In this document: positions 23,221 to 32,645 of the stretch, one piece after another | Position numbering within the stretch: position 1 is the first letter of the stretch | Layout: each line of letters starts with the position of its first letter | NCBI GenBank assembly: GCA_963978905.1 | Contig: OZ022258.1 | Span: 33,045,282-33,109,281, forward strand | Length of the DNA stretch: 64,000 bases | From: Trichostrongylus colubriformis | Lineage: Eukaryota; Nematoda; Chromadorea; Rhabditida; Trichostrongylidae | Direction: 5' to 3' | Notes under the pieces: model-generated | The model's input: only the letters and a program-made list of their open reading frames with translations | Databases searched by the model: none | What the model was told of the DNA's origin: nothing | Made by a program: the position numbers and the translations under genes

Positions 23221-24334
23221 TAAGAGTGATCCAAATACTGATCCATAAATGGTGCAACATTCAAGCATAATTTTTTTGTCCACGATTGGTTTTTTTCTAA
23301 GGCTTTGTATATTTTACCTCTGCCAGACCCTCCTCTACATACCCTTAGTATTTGACCGCTCGCTGTCCTCTCAGCCATCCGTGGTGCCCCAAATTCCAAA
23401 ACATGCGCTAGTTGCTCGCTGAATGAAGACAGACATACTCCAATGGATATCGCTCAGCTCTTGAATGTGAACAGCTTTAGTATGTATAGTGTACTGAAAA
23501 TAAGCATCACAGGATGCCTTCCTTAATGCGGGCGCCCCGTGTGCTCTGCCGCCTTAGGGCCCAGGAAGATTGCGAAGAAGCGGATCGACCGCAGTGCATG
23601 CACGGGTATAGGAAAGGTGGTCAGCGAATTGGAAGCCCCTTGCATAACAATGTGGAGAGTCGGCAGTCAACAACTACACATGTACCCCTATAGGATGCAA
23701 AGGAGACACGGCTTAACAGAAGCGAGGAAGAAGGGCAAGAAGGAAAAGTGTGTGGCGCTAATAGCAAGGGCCGATCAAGGCGAGCATCTGAGGACTGTGT
23801 TCACCGACGAGAAGATTTTCACCGTGGAACAGACCCACAATGCCCAAAATAAGAGAGTGCTCGCTCGAACTTCAAAGGAAGCTGATGAGGTCGGAAGGAA
23901 TGCTTATCGGAAGCAGTAGCCTAAATCTGTAATGGTTTCGGCGAGGGTGTCAGCTACCAGGCGCACTCCGCTGGTTTTTGTCGATAAAGGAACCAAGATG
24001 GATGCCGGCACTTACTTGAGGGAAGTTCTTATGAAGTACCTGCTACCTTGGTCCACTGGGCATTTCACAAAGGAGAAATGGACCCTTCAACAAGACGGCG
24101 CTCCCGTACACAGAGCGAAATGTATCAGGACTGATGCCGAACCAATCTTCCAGCCCACATACCCTCAAATGAATGACCCGCTTGTTTACGGATCTCAACG
24201 TTATGGACCTTTCTATCTGAGGCATCTTAGGCAGTGTTCATAGTTCACGATTCAGGCGATCACGCGATTCAGGCGGAAAAGAAAAGATATATATTGATTA
24301 CGTGATTCAGGCGATCACGCGATCGCGTGCTTTA

Positions 24335-24799
24335 GGCTGCGTTCATACCAAATTGAATGAGAGTTTTGGCGCATTCGCGTCATGCATGAGATACGTATCG
24401 ATCAGAAAATGAGAGTATTGGCGCATCGGCGCATTGGCGTATCGGCGCATTCGCGTCATGCATGAGATACGTATCGATCAGAAAATGAGAGTATTGGCGC
24501 ATCGGCGCATTGGCGTATCGGCGCATCCGCGCATCCGCGATTTGAGAGAATTGGCGCATTCGCGTGATGGATAGGATACATATCGATTGAAAAATGAGAG
24601 TATTGGCGCATCCGCGATTTTGGATATTTGCCATAACAGAAAAAGTTCAAGAAATGAAAAGAGAAGGAAAAGAAATCAACCGCACGTTGGCACGTGCCGC
24701 GTTCAAAAGGGTGACGTGGCACGCCGATTCTCTCAAATCGCGGATGCGCCGATGCGCCGATGCGCCAAAACTCTCATTCGATTTGGTATGAACGCAACC
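24335..24799. mobile_element. Inner PIF/Harbinger-like MITE nested in the outer MITE
   Basis: TTA is duplicated at 24332-24334 and 24800-24802. The termini are GGCTGCGTTCATACC at the left and, reverse-complemented, GGTTGCGTTCATACC at the right, followed by AAAT.GAATGAGAG.TTTGGCGCAT in both arms. The termini resemble those of the outer element (GGC.G.GTTCATA), so the two are related families. The interior contains a 76-bp tandem repeat. Confidence 0.85.
24369..24640. repeat. 76-bp tandem repeat with GCGCAT-rich subrepeats inside the inner MITE
   Basis: Two essentially identical 76-bp units start at 24369 and 24445 (landmark GCGCATTCGCGTCATGCATG). A diverged partial unit follows from about 24553. 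Within each unit the motif GGCGCAT or GGCGTAT recurs at short spacing. Confidence 0.85.
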
Positions 24800-25242
24800 T
24801 TACGAGATCGCGTGCTTTACGCGATCGCGTGATCGCCTGAATCACGTAATCAATATATATCTTTTCTTTTCCGCCTGAATCGCGTGATCCACGCGATCGC
24901 GTGCTTTACGCGATCGCGTGATCGCCTGAATCGTGAACTATGAACACTGCCTTAGAGGAGAACGTTTGCTCTAAACAAAGGAACAATTTGAAAGAACTGA
25001 GGTCATTGCTCAGGGAAGCTTGGAAAAATATACCACAAGAGACGATTCGGGCCGTAGTAGAGGCGCATCCCAAGCGTTTGAGGACAGTCATCGCGGCAAA
25101 ACGAGGGCACATCGAATAGCTAATGGTATCGTAATAGATGAAGATTTGAATAAAGTTTGTGTGCAATTATTTGAAATAAGATTGATTCTGAGGAAAGTTA
25201 TGCGGTAAAAACGGTGTTGCACCATTTATGGATCACCCTTTA

Positions 25243-27535
25243 GTAGCGACTGAATTGTGAGGAGTAGCGCAGGCTTGCACTACAAAATGCTCCACGGGGC
25301 AATCTATCCTTTGCTCAGAGAATTTGGAGAGGCGCTTTTGCGAAACGGTGCGACGTAGTATCGAAATTCCTCAAATTTGGAAATATTCGAGACAAAATTG
25401 CCCAGCACAACTAAATCAACAATGTCATCGAGAGACACGTACATCCCATGACAACACTTCGGCTAACAATGAGATCCAATCTAGATGACTCCTAGCCGGT
25501 AAGCAGCAGAAACCATCAAGACGTAGGCAGCTCCACGACTTAACCACGTTGCAGCGATGACCACCAAAAGCATGAATCGTAGCCCGATCTCGCTCACCTG
25601 CATCCAACGACATACGCTCTTCTTCGCACTCTTCGCGAGTTTGTATGAGGAGGAAACGATCTTATCAGTTCTAGGGCTACATATTGAAACGTGCAGTGAT
25701 CTTCTATACTTTGAACAAAATTCGTATTGATACCCCTCTTTTGGTTGAAATGGTAAATCGTTGTCAAGTGGTCAGCACTATTGCCACACCCTGTAATTCC
25801 ATAGATGTAATCCGCGACGGACGTTGTCAATTGGTCCATGATCAAAACACGTACCCAAGCAGAGCGGCCTCACACTTAGCAGAGCAGAGCGCTCACCTCT
25901 CATGGCGGTACTTTCACGAACCAAAACATAAGATACGATGCTCTACTACCCTTTCCCTTTCAGAGAAGCCACAGAAATATCGTGACATCGATTCTGTTCC
26001 CCTTGATCCCCCTCCTTTTCTTTGCTACCCATGGTGGTGTTCAAAAACAGAGGCTCACGGGTTTTGTAGCAATTCTGTCGTATTCATTTTTCTCACCATA
26101 ATACCCAACTACAGCGACCCTCGAACATCTACGAGGAACCCAGGAACAGGTACCAATGCAGTTTTTCATTTCAACAATCAGTAGGACAACCGAGAAGCTA
26201 AGCCCGATTCACTGCCATTTCTTCTTCCCGTGGGGTGTTTTACTGAAGGCAGTGATAGGGATAATGTGGGTAATGAGAATGATGATGTGAAACGAGTGAA
26301 ACAACAAATTACAACAAAGAGGAACGATGAAAGGGAGAACAAGCGAAACAGTAAAAATAAGTTCTTGCGATAAAAATCACCAAAAAAACAGCTTGCGGAT
26401 GCGGATGATTGTATTAATGTTTCCAATTCGGATAACGCAAGCTAGGGGTCCATGAATATGTTGCAAGATTCCGATGAAGGGGAGCGCCTCGGGCTTTATG
26501 AGAGCCGTCTTCTACGACAGTTAGCACTTGTTTTATCCTAACCCGCCCCTTTTGAGAATAAACTGTGGAAAGGGAATCTTAGTTCCCCGGTTTTTGACCT
26601 TTCCAATCCGTTTTTTCTTCACCTCCGTACCATCAAGCACGTCGACCTTCATAGTACAATCTTTCCATATTTGGCCCTAATTGCCCCTATCACTATCTTT
26701 AATAGGCTGTCTCTGACATTCGCTCTTCGCTCGACAAGTTCATGAGAAGTAATTGAATTCGCCCATGTTTCTAGTAAATGGGAAATTATTAGGGACAAGA
26801 GAAGAGAAGAGAAAATTAATTACCTACGCTCTCCGGATCGGGTAGCGTTATTTCCGAGGAGCAGCCACTGTCGAACATTGTGCGGAAGATTGTATCAATG
26901 TACCCAACAAGGATATGGGCATGATCTCTGAAACTTTGAATCACCCATACTAATCAATCAGTACCCAGTTTTCAATACATGGTAATTTTCCATTCTGGTT
27001 TTTTGAAATGTTATGGGGGCGACAGGTAAACTTGGAAAGTATACGGTAAGATAACTACAGGGCTACCGTGGGTCACTTCGCACCTTACCTCGCATCTCCT
27101 AGCCCTGTCTGTAGGGTGACCCTATTTGATTGCTCCCACCGACTGTTGACCTTTAAGATGCAGAAAATAATACACATGTGCACGCATAAAGGTGAAAATG
27201 GGTGAATGAAGGAGCTCATTCGTAGTTTGCAATAACACGCCATTGATACAAGCCAGATCTCAAGTTCAATATCAGTGACCCATGATCGCGCCACGCATGT
27301 GTACCTAAAAATATTCTCTTTGTCAGATTAAAACGTTGAGGGGTGATTAACATCTCACTCGCCTCTTGGAGATTTAATTCATAGGGTAGACCTCTCACGC
27401 CTGTACTCTACAAAATGTATCTTTTTGTTAGCTGTCACTTTGTTAAAGTACATGTAAGAGGTGTCTATACAGGTTTGATGAGAGCAGTTAATCTCTTTCC
27501 ATAGGTGTTAGTCTCACATAAAAATTCTTCCAGAT
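25243..27535. other. Unassigned region
   Basis: No recognised gene. The plus-strand open stretch 25684-26184 (166 codons) is the longest but lacks any domain, and its composition looks like shadow coding. Nothing else seen. Confidence 0.35.
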
Positions 27536-27887
27536 TTACACCAGCTTTCTCCTGCAAGATCTGATACTCCCATCACCCCAGCACAACCGCATGCATTCAC
27601 AACATTGTCTTAAACCTGGTAACGACCAAGGATAAAATATGTAGCCAACAATCACACAGAGTGAACTCGGTGGTGGAGAATATTTCGAGGAAGAGCGACT
27701 GCAGTACCACGCAACCGCTAACATGGGGGCCGTCCTCCTCACCAAATGGAATCTCCATGATAATGCCATAGTCAATGAAAGATCGGCATCGAAAGTGTAC
27801 AGTGTGACGAAGAACTCAATGTTTCCGTCGATCAATCCCAATACGATTGAAATTCTTAGCCCAATTTGAAGCACATACTCACTTGTT

Positions 27888-28081
27888 CAAGGCTCTATGA
27901 GGATAGATGTGGAAGGGAAGTGTGTAGCTACTGTGGCAATCATAAAATATGCCGGTTGCGTGGTACGGTATATAAAGTGAAATGCCACGGATAATGGCAA
28001 AAACGTGTAGGAGAAACTAAGAAACTGCTCTACAAAAGCTTTGACGAACACCGCAAAGCAATAGTAAATCCATCCTCTCAT
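27888..28081 (-). CDS. Possible seven-transmembrane chemoreceptor exon fragment
   Basis: The minus-strand frame has two hydrophobic segments, about residues 5-38 and 44-62, separated by FIYRTTQP, a layout like the middle transmembrane helices of nematode SRD/STR-type chemoreceptors. A good splice donor, AA|GTGAGTATG, lies just beyond the frame, but the reading meets a stop six bases earlier. The frame is therefore broken, or the exon uses another frame. A further minus-strand open stretch (27536-27874) follows. The receptor assignment is weak; it could be a random hydrophobic frame or a decayed member of a large family. Confidence 0.2.
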
Positions 28082-29775
28082 CCCAATAGCAGCTTCTCAG
28101 CTTCTCCAGACATGGCACAAGAGTTTATGCTCATGAAATACCACCCCCCCCCCCCCTCACATCACAATCGTTATTAAAGTACTATACGGCACAATAGAGA
28201 ATCCTGTAGAAAGAAGAATGCAGGAAGTCCTTAAAACAAAGCGGCTATCATCAGAAATGAATAGTAAGGACGAGTTGCGTGACATTCTACATATTTCCAT
28301 TTAATCACAGTAGCCATTCTTGGTTCACTGCACGATCTTCCTTATATCAGGTATCGAGCTAATCACATAGCATCCTAGACTATTCAAGGGTGTGATCGGG
28401 TAAGTTGCTAGTGATAATTTGCACGATTCTTTTTTGGCAGGGTGAGCCACGCCAGAAATTTTGAGGTGAGGCTGTAAGCTGTTGACATATATCATATAAC
28501 TGAGCTAATCTCCACAGTTTCAGAACTGAAGAGGGTGATCCACCTTTTGAGATTCTTGAGAGGTCTTTTGAGATTTTTGAATAAATTTTTTGGTGCCACA
28601 ATTGTTGTTGAGCATTCAGATAATCATGAGCCTCCGGAACAGCGCAATATTATAGTTTAAATTCCCTCAAGTGCAATCTCATGCGCGAGACTTACTAGGT
28701 CGCTGCTTCTAATGACTACCTAAAATGCACTACATCTTAAGAAGCAGAAAGTTATAACAAGGGCATTCAGTTGAGGGAAACTTTCTTCTCGGGGCAGCCT
28801 TCGTCAAAGTGACGAGATCTTCTCGGGGCAGCCTTCGTCGAAGAATCGGACAGGGGGTCGTATTTGGTCGTCTACGAGGGGTATCGTAACTGTTGAGGTA
28901 AACTGTGATCAACGGAACTCCACAGGCTGAGGGTCCAAAGTGTAAAGGGTAGAGCTGACAAAACTGAATAATTGAGTTCAAATGAGAAACTCATATTCGG
29001 TTTAATCATCACAATATCTCTATGGATACACAGAGAGGCACCACGAAATAGTAAACAAGGTAAGAAACAAAGTTCTACGACACGTGGTTTTAACGATATC
29101 GTAGAGAGATGAGCGTCTGGACAACCAAAAGATAAACAGAAGGAAGGGAAACAACGCTCTTGATGCTCTTGGAATCAGGAACTGTGAAGGAGTCGAGCTT
29201 CTGTAGCCAAACGCATATAGCTTATGCTGTGGTCCGGGGTCGACACCTGATACCCTGTTCACAGTTCACATGTCGAAAATGGGAGTAGTGTACTCTTTAG
29301 GAGGTCTTGCTGATGAACCTCACACATAGCACGTCAAATAACGAAACCGACCAACGCCAATCGCCTTTTCGTTGATCCACCCTTCCCAAAAGCACATACA
29401 AAGGGACAAGAGATCTCCAACATTCACCAATAAGCCGTCGTGCGAGTTATCTATTCACATTTGTATGTATACTGAAGAAACTATGGGATAAAAACGAAAA
29501 AAATCAGCTCATATGGCTCCTCTCATACCCTACCAGGATTGCAAGCACGTAAACTGGTGCTAGCGAGCCAAGCCACACCAGCGAAAGCGTTTGTTATCAC
29601 CAAGAAGTGAATGGAATCCTCATGCATAGCGCTTCCAGCAATGAGGCCAGACACGACCACTCATTCTCCCGTTGGTCTTCCGAGAGCAAACGAGAAGTAC
29701 TGGAGGCATATCAGACACAATGAATCATTTCTCAAGGAGTCGTGGGAAGATCTCGCCACTTGAAGAAAAAAAAAT
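28082..29775. other. Unassigned region with homopolymer and a short tandem duplication
   Basis: A poly-C run of about 14 lies near 28143-28156. A 34-bp direct tandem duplication (TCTTCTCGGGGCAGCCTTCGTC) starts at 28784 and 28818. No recognised gene. Confidence 0.5.
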
Positions 29776-29831
29776 TCGCTCTACTGGTTCCAACTTCTCT
29801 CTTCGTAGAACCTCGGCATCGTTATTAGTTT

Positions 29832-30132
29832 GATATTCTTCTGTTATGCCAACGAGGTTTTTAGGTGGAACATTTATTTACGGCCTAACGTTTCGACCAG
29901 ATCGTCTTCCTCAAAGGCCTAAACGTGGCTCAAGATTTAGGATTCTATCCACTACACCACCAAACGCCTTATCCCTCTAGCGGTTCTGACGAAACTCACG
30001 GAAACCGCCGGAGGAACCCTGTACGAAAGAACATAACTCACCCAGTCCACCACTGCGGGAGCGGAACGCCGCCACTCCGTTTCAGCTGTCGTCAGTGAAT
30101 GAGGGATGCCGTGCTGTCCTTATACATATATA
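29832..30132 (-). repeat. Left inverted terminal repeat of the PLE
   Basis: About 301 bp, nearly identical to the reverse complement of 31589-31889. It reads from GATATTCTTCTGTTATGCC to GTGCTGTCCTTATACATATA. It contains GGCCTAACGTTTCGACC, typical of Penelope-like element ends. Confidence 0.9.
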
Positions 30133-31554
30133 AGTGGACATGCAATAAGTTGTGTGGGCGGACCGACCGATCGAATTTCATGGTTCCTCAACTGTATCGT
30201 GAGCCAGCTGCTGACCAAAATTCCATCGCATCTGACCAACACGACCAAGTTCCTTGAACAGTTACCCAATTTGCGCTTGGAAACAGGTTGCGTGATGGAG
30301 TCATTCGATGTCACCGCGCTTTATACTAACGTTCAAAACGATCAAGCTTTACAAGCACTGTCCGAAATGCTGGACAGGTATTTCGATACCATAGAGACCT
30401 TTGGACTGAATAAAGCGCACATCATGACTCTGATCAAGGAATGTTTGCAGTGCAACATCTTTAGGTGGTCGGGTACATATTACTGTCAAATTAGAGGTTT
30501 GGCAATGGGTCAGCGCTTAGCTCCAGTACTTGCGATTTGCTTTATGAGCAGAATAGAAGAACCAGTACTGGAACGCTTACCATTGATGTACTGCAGATAC
30601 ATAGATGACTGCTTCATTATAACATCAACACAGTCCGAAATGGATGAGTGCTTTCGCTTAATGAACCAGCAGTCGCAGTATATCAAGCTTACAAGAGAAG
30701 TACCACGCCATGGTTGGCTTCCCTACCTGAACACGCAGGTGAAAGTGTCCGATGGCATACTCAGTATGAAGTGGTACAGGAAAGCTAGCTCTAAGAACAT
30801 CTTGATTCACGCCACATCTGCACATCCCACGACTGTGAAACATGCAGTTGTCAAGAGCATGTTCAAGACGGCTGCAAATGTGTGCACAGGTCCGACAGAG
30901 CGGCGAGAGTCTATACGTCTAGCTTCTGACATAGCTGCATCAAACGGCTATGTTGTACCAGAACGTCGTAGAAGAATAAGCACTGGGCACCGTAACATAC
31001 CGCGTCTTAATAAGGTTCCCTTATGTATACCTTTCATCTCTGACAGAGTAACTGCTGCAATTCAAAGATGCCTTGTTCAAGCACAGCTGGATGATGATGT
31101 TGTCTTAGTGAGTGTCCCTAATGGCAACATCAAAAGCCAACTTGTGCGAAATAGGCTCTACGATAAGCGATGCGTGTCAGAGAATTGTGTTACATGCCCG
31201 TATGGTACAACTGGGGATTGCGCCAAAATTGGTGTAATCTATCAAATTGAATGTCAGACATGTAACGCAACGTACATTGGGGAAACTGGAAGAAGACTAG
31301 CAGTACGTATTAAAGAACATCTTGCTGGTAAAAGACTAGGTAACACAAGAACACCTCTGGGGAAGCACATGACCGAGGAGCATGGCGGAAATGACTTTGA
31401 TGTGAAGTGCAGTATTCTAGCATGCGAGACTGAGATTTCCGCCAGGAAAATGCTTGAAGCGTTTTGGATTTCTGCAAGAAATCCAAGTATGAAAATGAGT
31501 GCTTATCCATTACGAATGATCTCTTGCCATTTGCGCCACATTGCGAGCTACTGA
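30106..31554 (+). CDS. Penelope-like reverse transcriptase with GIY-YIG endonuclease (N-terminally truncated)
   Basis: An uninterrupted 482-codon frame. RT motif A is FDVTALYTNV (67-76), the motif B region is GLAMGQRLAPVLA (131-143) and the catalytic box is YIDD (165-168). A Cys-rich linker (CVSENCVTCPYGTTGDC, about 356-372) precedes a GIY-YIG domain: GVIY (376-379), YIGETGRR (390-397), H405, and a later EAFW...NP block (451-460). Together these are diagnostic of Penelope-like elements, which nick DNA with GIY-YIG and prime reverse transcription on the target. Family members have a longer N-terminus, including an LPKIHKP-like block before RT. Here the frame begins inside the left terminal repeat, with only ISCVGGPTDRISWFL from the first RT block, so the 5' part is lost. 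The Met is simply the first in frame. All catalytic residues seen are intact. Confidence 0.92.
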   Translation: MPCCPYTYISGHAISCVGGPTDRISWFLNCIVSQLLTKIPSHLTNTTKFLEQLPNLRLETGCVMESFDVTALYTNVQNDQALQALSEMLDRYFDTIETFGLNKAHIMTLIKECLQCNIFRWSGTYYCQIRGLAMGQRLAPVLAICFMSRIEEPVLERLPLMYCRYIDDCFIITSTQSEMDECFRLMNQQSQYIKLTREVPRHGWLPYLNTQVKVSDGILSMKWYRKASSKNILIHATSAHPTTVKHAVVKSMFKTAANVCTGPTERRESIRLASDIAASNGYVVPERRRRISTGHRNIPRLNKVPLCIPFISDRVTAAIQRCLVQAQLDDDVVLVSVPNGNIKSQLVRNRLYDKRCVSENCVTCPYGTTGDCAKIGVIYQIECQTCNATYIGETGRRLAVRIKEHLAGKRLGNTRTPLGKHMTEEHGGNDFDVKCSILACETEISARKMLEAFWISARNPSMKMSAYPLRMISCHLRHIASY

Positions 31555-31588
31555 TATGATGAGGGAGACATGCATGTCCCCATTATAC

Positions 31589-31889
31589 TATATATGTATA
31601 AGGACAGCACGGCATCCCTCATTCACTGACGACAGCTGAAAAGGAGTGGCGGCGTTCCGCTCCCGCAGTGGTGGAGTGGGTGAGTTATGTTCTTTCGTAC
31701 AGGGTTCCTCCGGCGGTTTCCGTGAGTTTCGTCAGAACCGCTAGAGGGATAAGGCGTTTGGTGGTGTAGTGGATAGAATCCTAAATCTTGAGCCACGTTT
31801 AGGCCTTTGAGGAAGACGATCTGGTCGAAACGTTAGGCCGTAAATAAATGTTCCACCTAAAAACCTCGTTGGCATAACAGAAGAATATC
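31589..31889 (+). repeat. Right terminal repeat of the PLE (tRNA-like A box)
   Basis: Inverted partner of 29832-30132. It holds GGTCGAAACGTTAGGCCG, a Penelope-type end motif. TGGTGTAGTGG at 31762-31772 matches a pol III A-box consensus and GGTCGAAACG at 31823-31832 is a weak B-box-like match. CTGACGA at 31626-31632 followed by GAAA at 31638-31641 resembles a hammerhead core, but no proper cleavage site was found. Confidence 0.85.
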
Positions 31890-32179
31890 GCTCTACTGGC
31901 TTTCTTCAAAATAACCTCTCTCTCGTTGAAGTTCGTGATGGTCCAGGGAGAATTAAGGAATGGGCAACTTCGTAGATCCCGCGGCGAAAATCAGCACTCA
32001 TAGTGTTCCATTTGAAGGAAGTTACGCCCATTTGAGGTGAGCTACTGCGATAACTTGGCAAATTTTCCACGACTGGATTTAGCTGTATGCAGCCAATAGG
32101 AAAACCAAGTCGTGAATTGATTAGACCAAAGGAGCTATTACAAAAACAGTTTCCATAACTTCAAAGGATTGGGTATCAA

Positions 32180-32645
32180 TAAAGTTACAAGTTTTGAAGA
32201 ATGTTCCAATTTACATTCCAATTTTAAGAGAAAGTACCGCGCTCCATTGCGATTGCCGCTGTAGAGCGCATTTCATGGCTTCTGTCCAGTTTCTAACTTT
32301 CTATCCTTCTTTTTCATCTTTTATCCCTGCCGCACGACTTTAGTGGACCTCTTCGGTCATCAAAGGACGAGCACACGACCCATGGTTGGCGAGGTTCGTT
32401 TCGGGAGGTAGTATTGAACTTTGTTAGGTTCTTACTTTCTTACTAGTGTGGCGTCAGTTTTTTATTCGTAGGCTCTTAATTTCCTTGATGAATCGCATCG
32501 ACTGTTTAGAAACCACAGAAATAGCGGAAACTGAAAAAGGCGCGAGGAGGGAAGTTGTATGGCTTCCTCCTTCTAGTGGGGAAGTGGAGGGGGGGGGGGG
32601 GAGGGAGGAGGAGGGAGTAGCATTTTTTGAAAGATTTCCTCAACG
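32180..32645 (+). repeat. Old dispersed repeat, copy 1 of a pair
   Basis: Aligns in order with about 44440-44955. Shared landmarks are CGCGCTCCATTGC, TTTATCCCT..., GCCGC...GAC, TTAGGTTCTTA, AGAAATA and GGCT.CCT at the right side. Divergence is high, so it is an ancient unclassified repeat. Confidence 0.55.

Larger units (their letters stand above)
24230..24951. mobile_element. Outer PIF/Harbinger-like MITE (TTA target duplication)
   Basis: TTA is duplicated at 24227-24229 and 24952-24954. Terminal inverted repeats begin GGCAGTGTTCATAGTTCACG and continue into GATTCAGGCGATCACGCGAT-type sequence rich in GCGATCGC. Without the inner MITE it is about 254 bp. There is no coding capacity. The TTA duplication and GG start fit PIF/Harbinger (Tourist-like) MITEs. 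Confidence 0.85.
23440..25119 (+). pseudogene. Mariner transposase pseudogene
   Basis: In order the remnant shows a degenerate helix-turn-helix half, then PYRMQRRHGLTEARKK, the first catalytic box VFTDEKIFTVEQ (near 23800), and the second box WTLQQDGAPVHRAK (near 24080). A degenerate YPQMNDPL block stands where the third catalytic Asp would lie. After the MITE comes the C-terminus ILEENVCSK...LREAWKNIPQETIRAVVEAH...KRGHIE, ending at a TAG at 25117-25119. The third box is damaged, stops and frameshifts occur (for example near 23919), and the MITE splits the gene. It is non-functional. Confidence 0.8.
23221..25242 (+). mobile_element. Mariner element interrupted by nested MITEs
   Basis: The left terminus after TA reads AGAGTGATCC...GATCCATAAATGGTGCAAC. 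The right terminus, reverse-complemented, reads AAGGGTGATCCATAAATGGTGCAAC and is also followed by TA. Gross length is about 2.0 kb; removing the 722-bp MITE and its TTA duplication leaves about 1.29 kb, the normal mariner size. The interior encodes a decayed D,D34D-type transposase on the plus strand. Confidence 0.85.
29776..31899 (+). mobile_element. Penelope-like element with inverted terminal repeats
   Basis: The element is bracketed by the direct repeat TCGCTCTACTGG (29776-29787 and 31888-31899), the likely target-site duplication. Between them lie long inverted repeats (29832-30132 and 31589-31889) and a single RT + GIY-YIG frame. About 44 extra bases separate the left direct repeat from the left inverted repeat. 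The left inverted repeat is an inverted copy of the element's 3' end, and the coding frame begins inside it, so the body is 5'-truncated. Inverted or partial duplicate copies are a known trait of Penelope-like elements. Confidence 0.9.

Noticed and set aside
23740..24243. A functional mariner transposase
   Set aside because: The frame has stops, a damaged third catalytic region and a MITE insertion; only the first two catalytic boxes are clear.
24240..24330. CRISPR-like or bacterial palindromic array (GCGATCGC repeats)
   Set aside because: The repeats are the terminal arms of a TTA-flanked eukaryotic MITE; there are no regular spacers.
25684..26184. 166-codon plus-strand frame as a gene
   Set aside because: Composition looks like a chance open frame; no domain, signal or neighbouring exons.
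28998..29020. Spliced-leader-like sequence (GGTTTAAT...)
   Set aside because: Only the first bases match the nematode SL1 start; the remainder and the donor do not.
29983..30020. Hammerhead core CTGACGA...GAAA in the left PLE repeat
   Set aside because: Stem II does not form and no UH cleavage position precedes a pairing strand.
31740..31850. A real tRNA gene in the PLE repeat
   Set aside because: The A box is good but the B box is poor and no cloverleaf with a CCA-type acceptor stem can be drawn.
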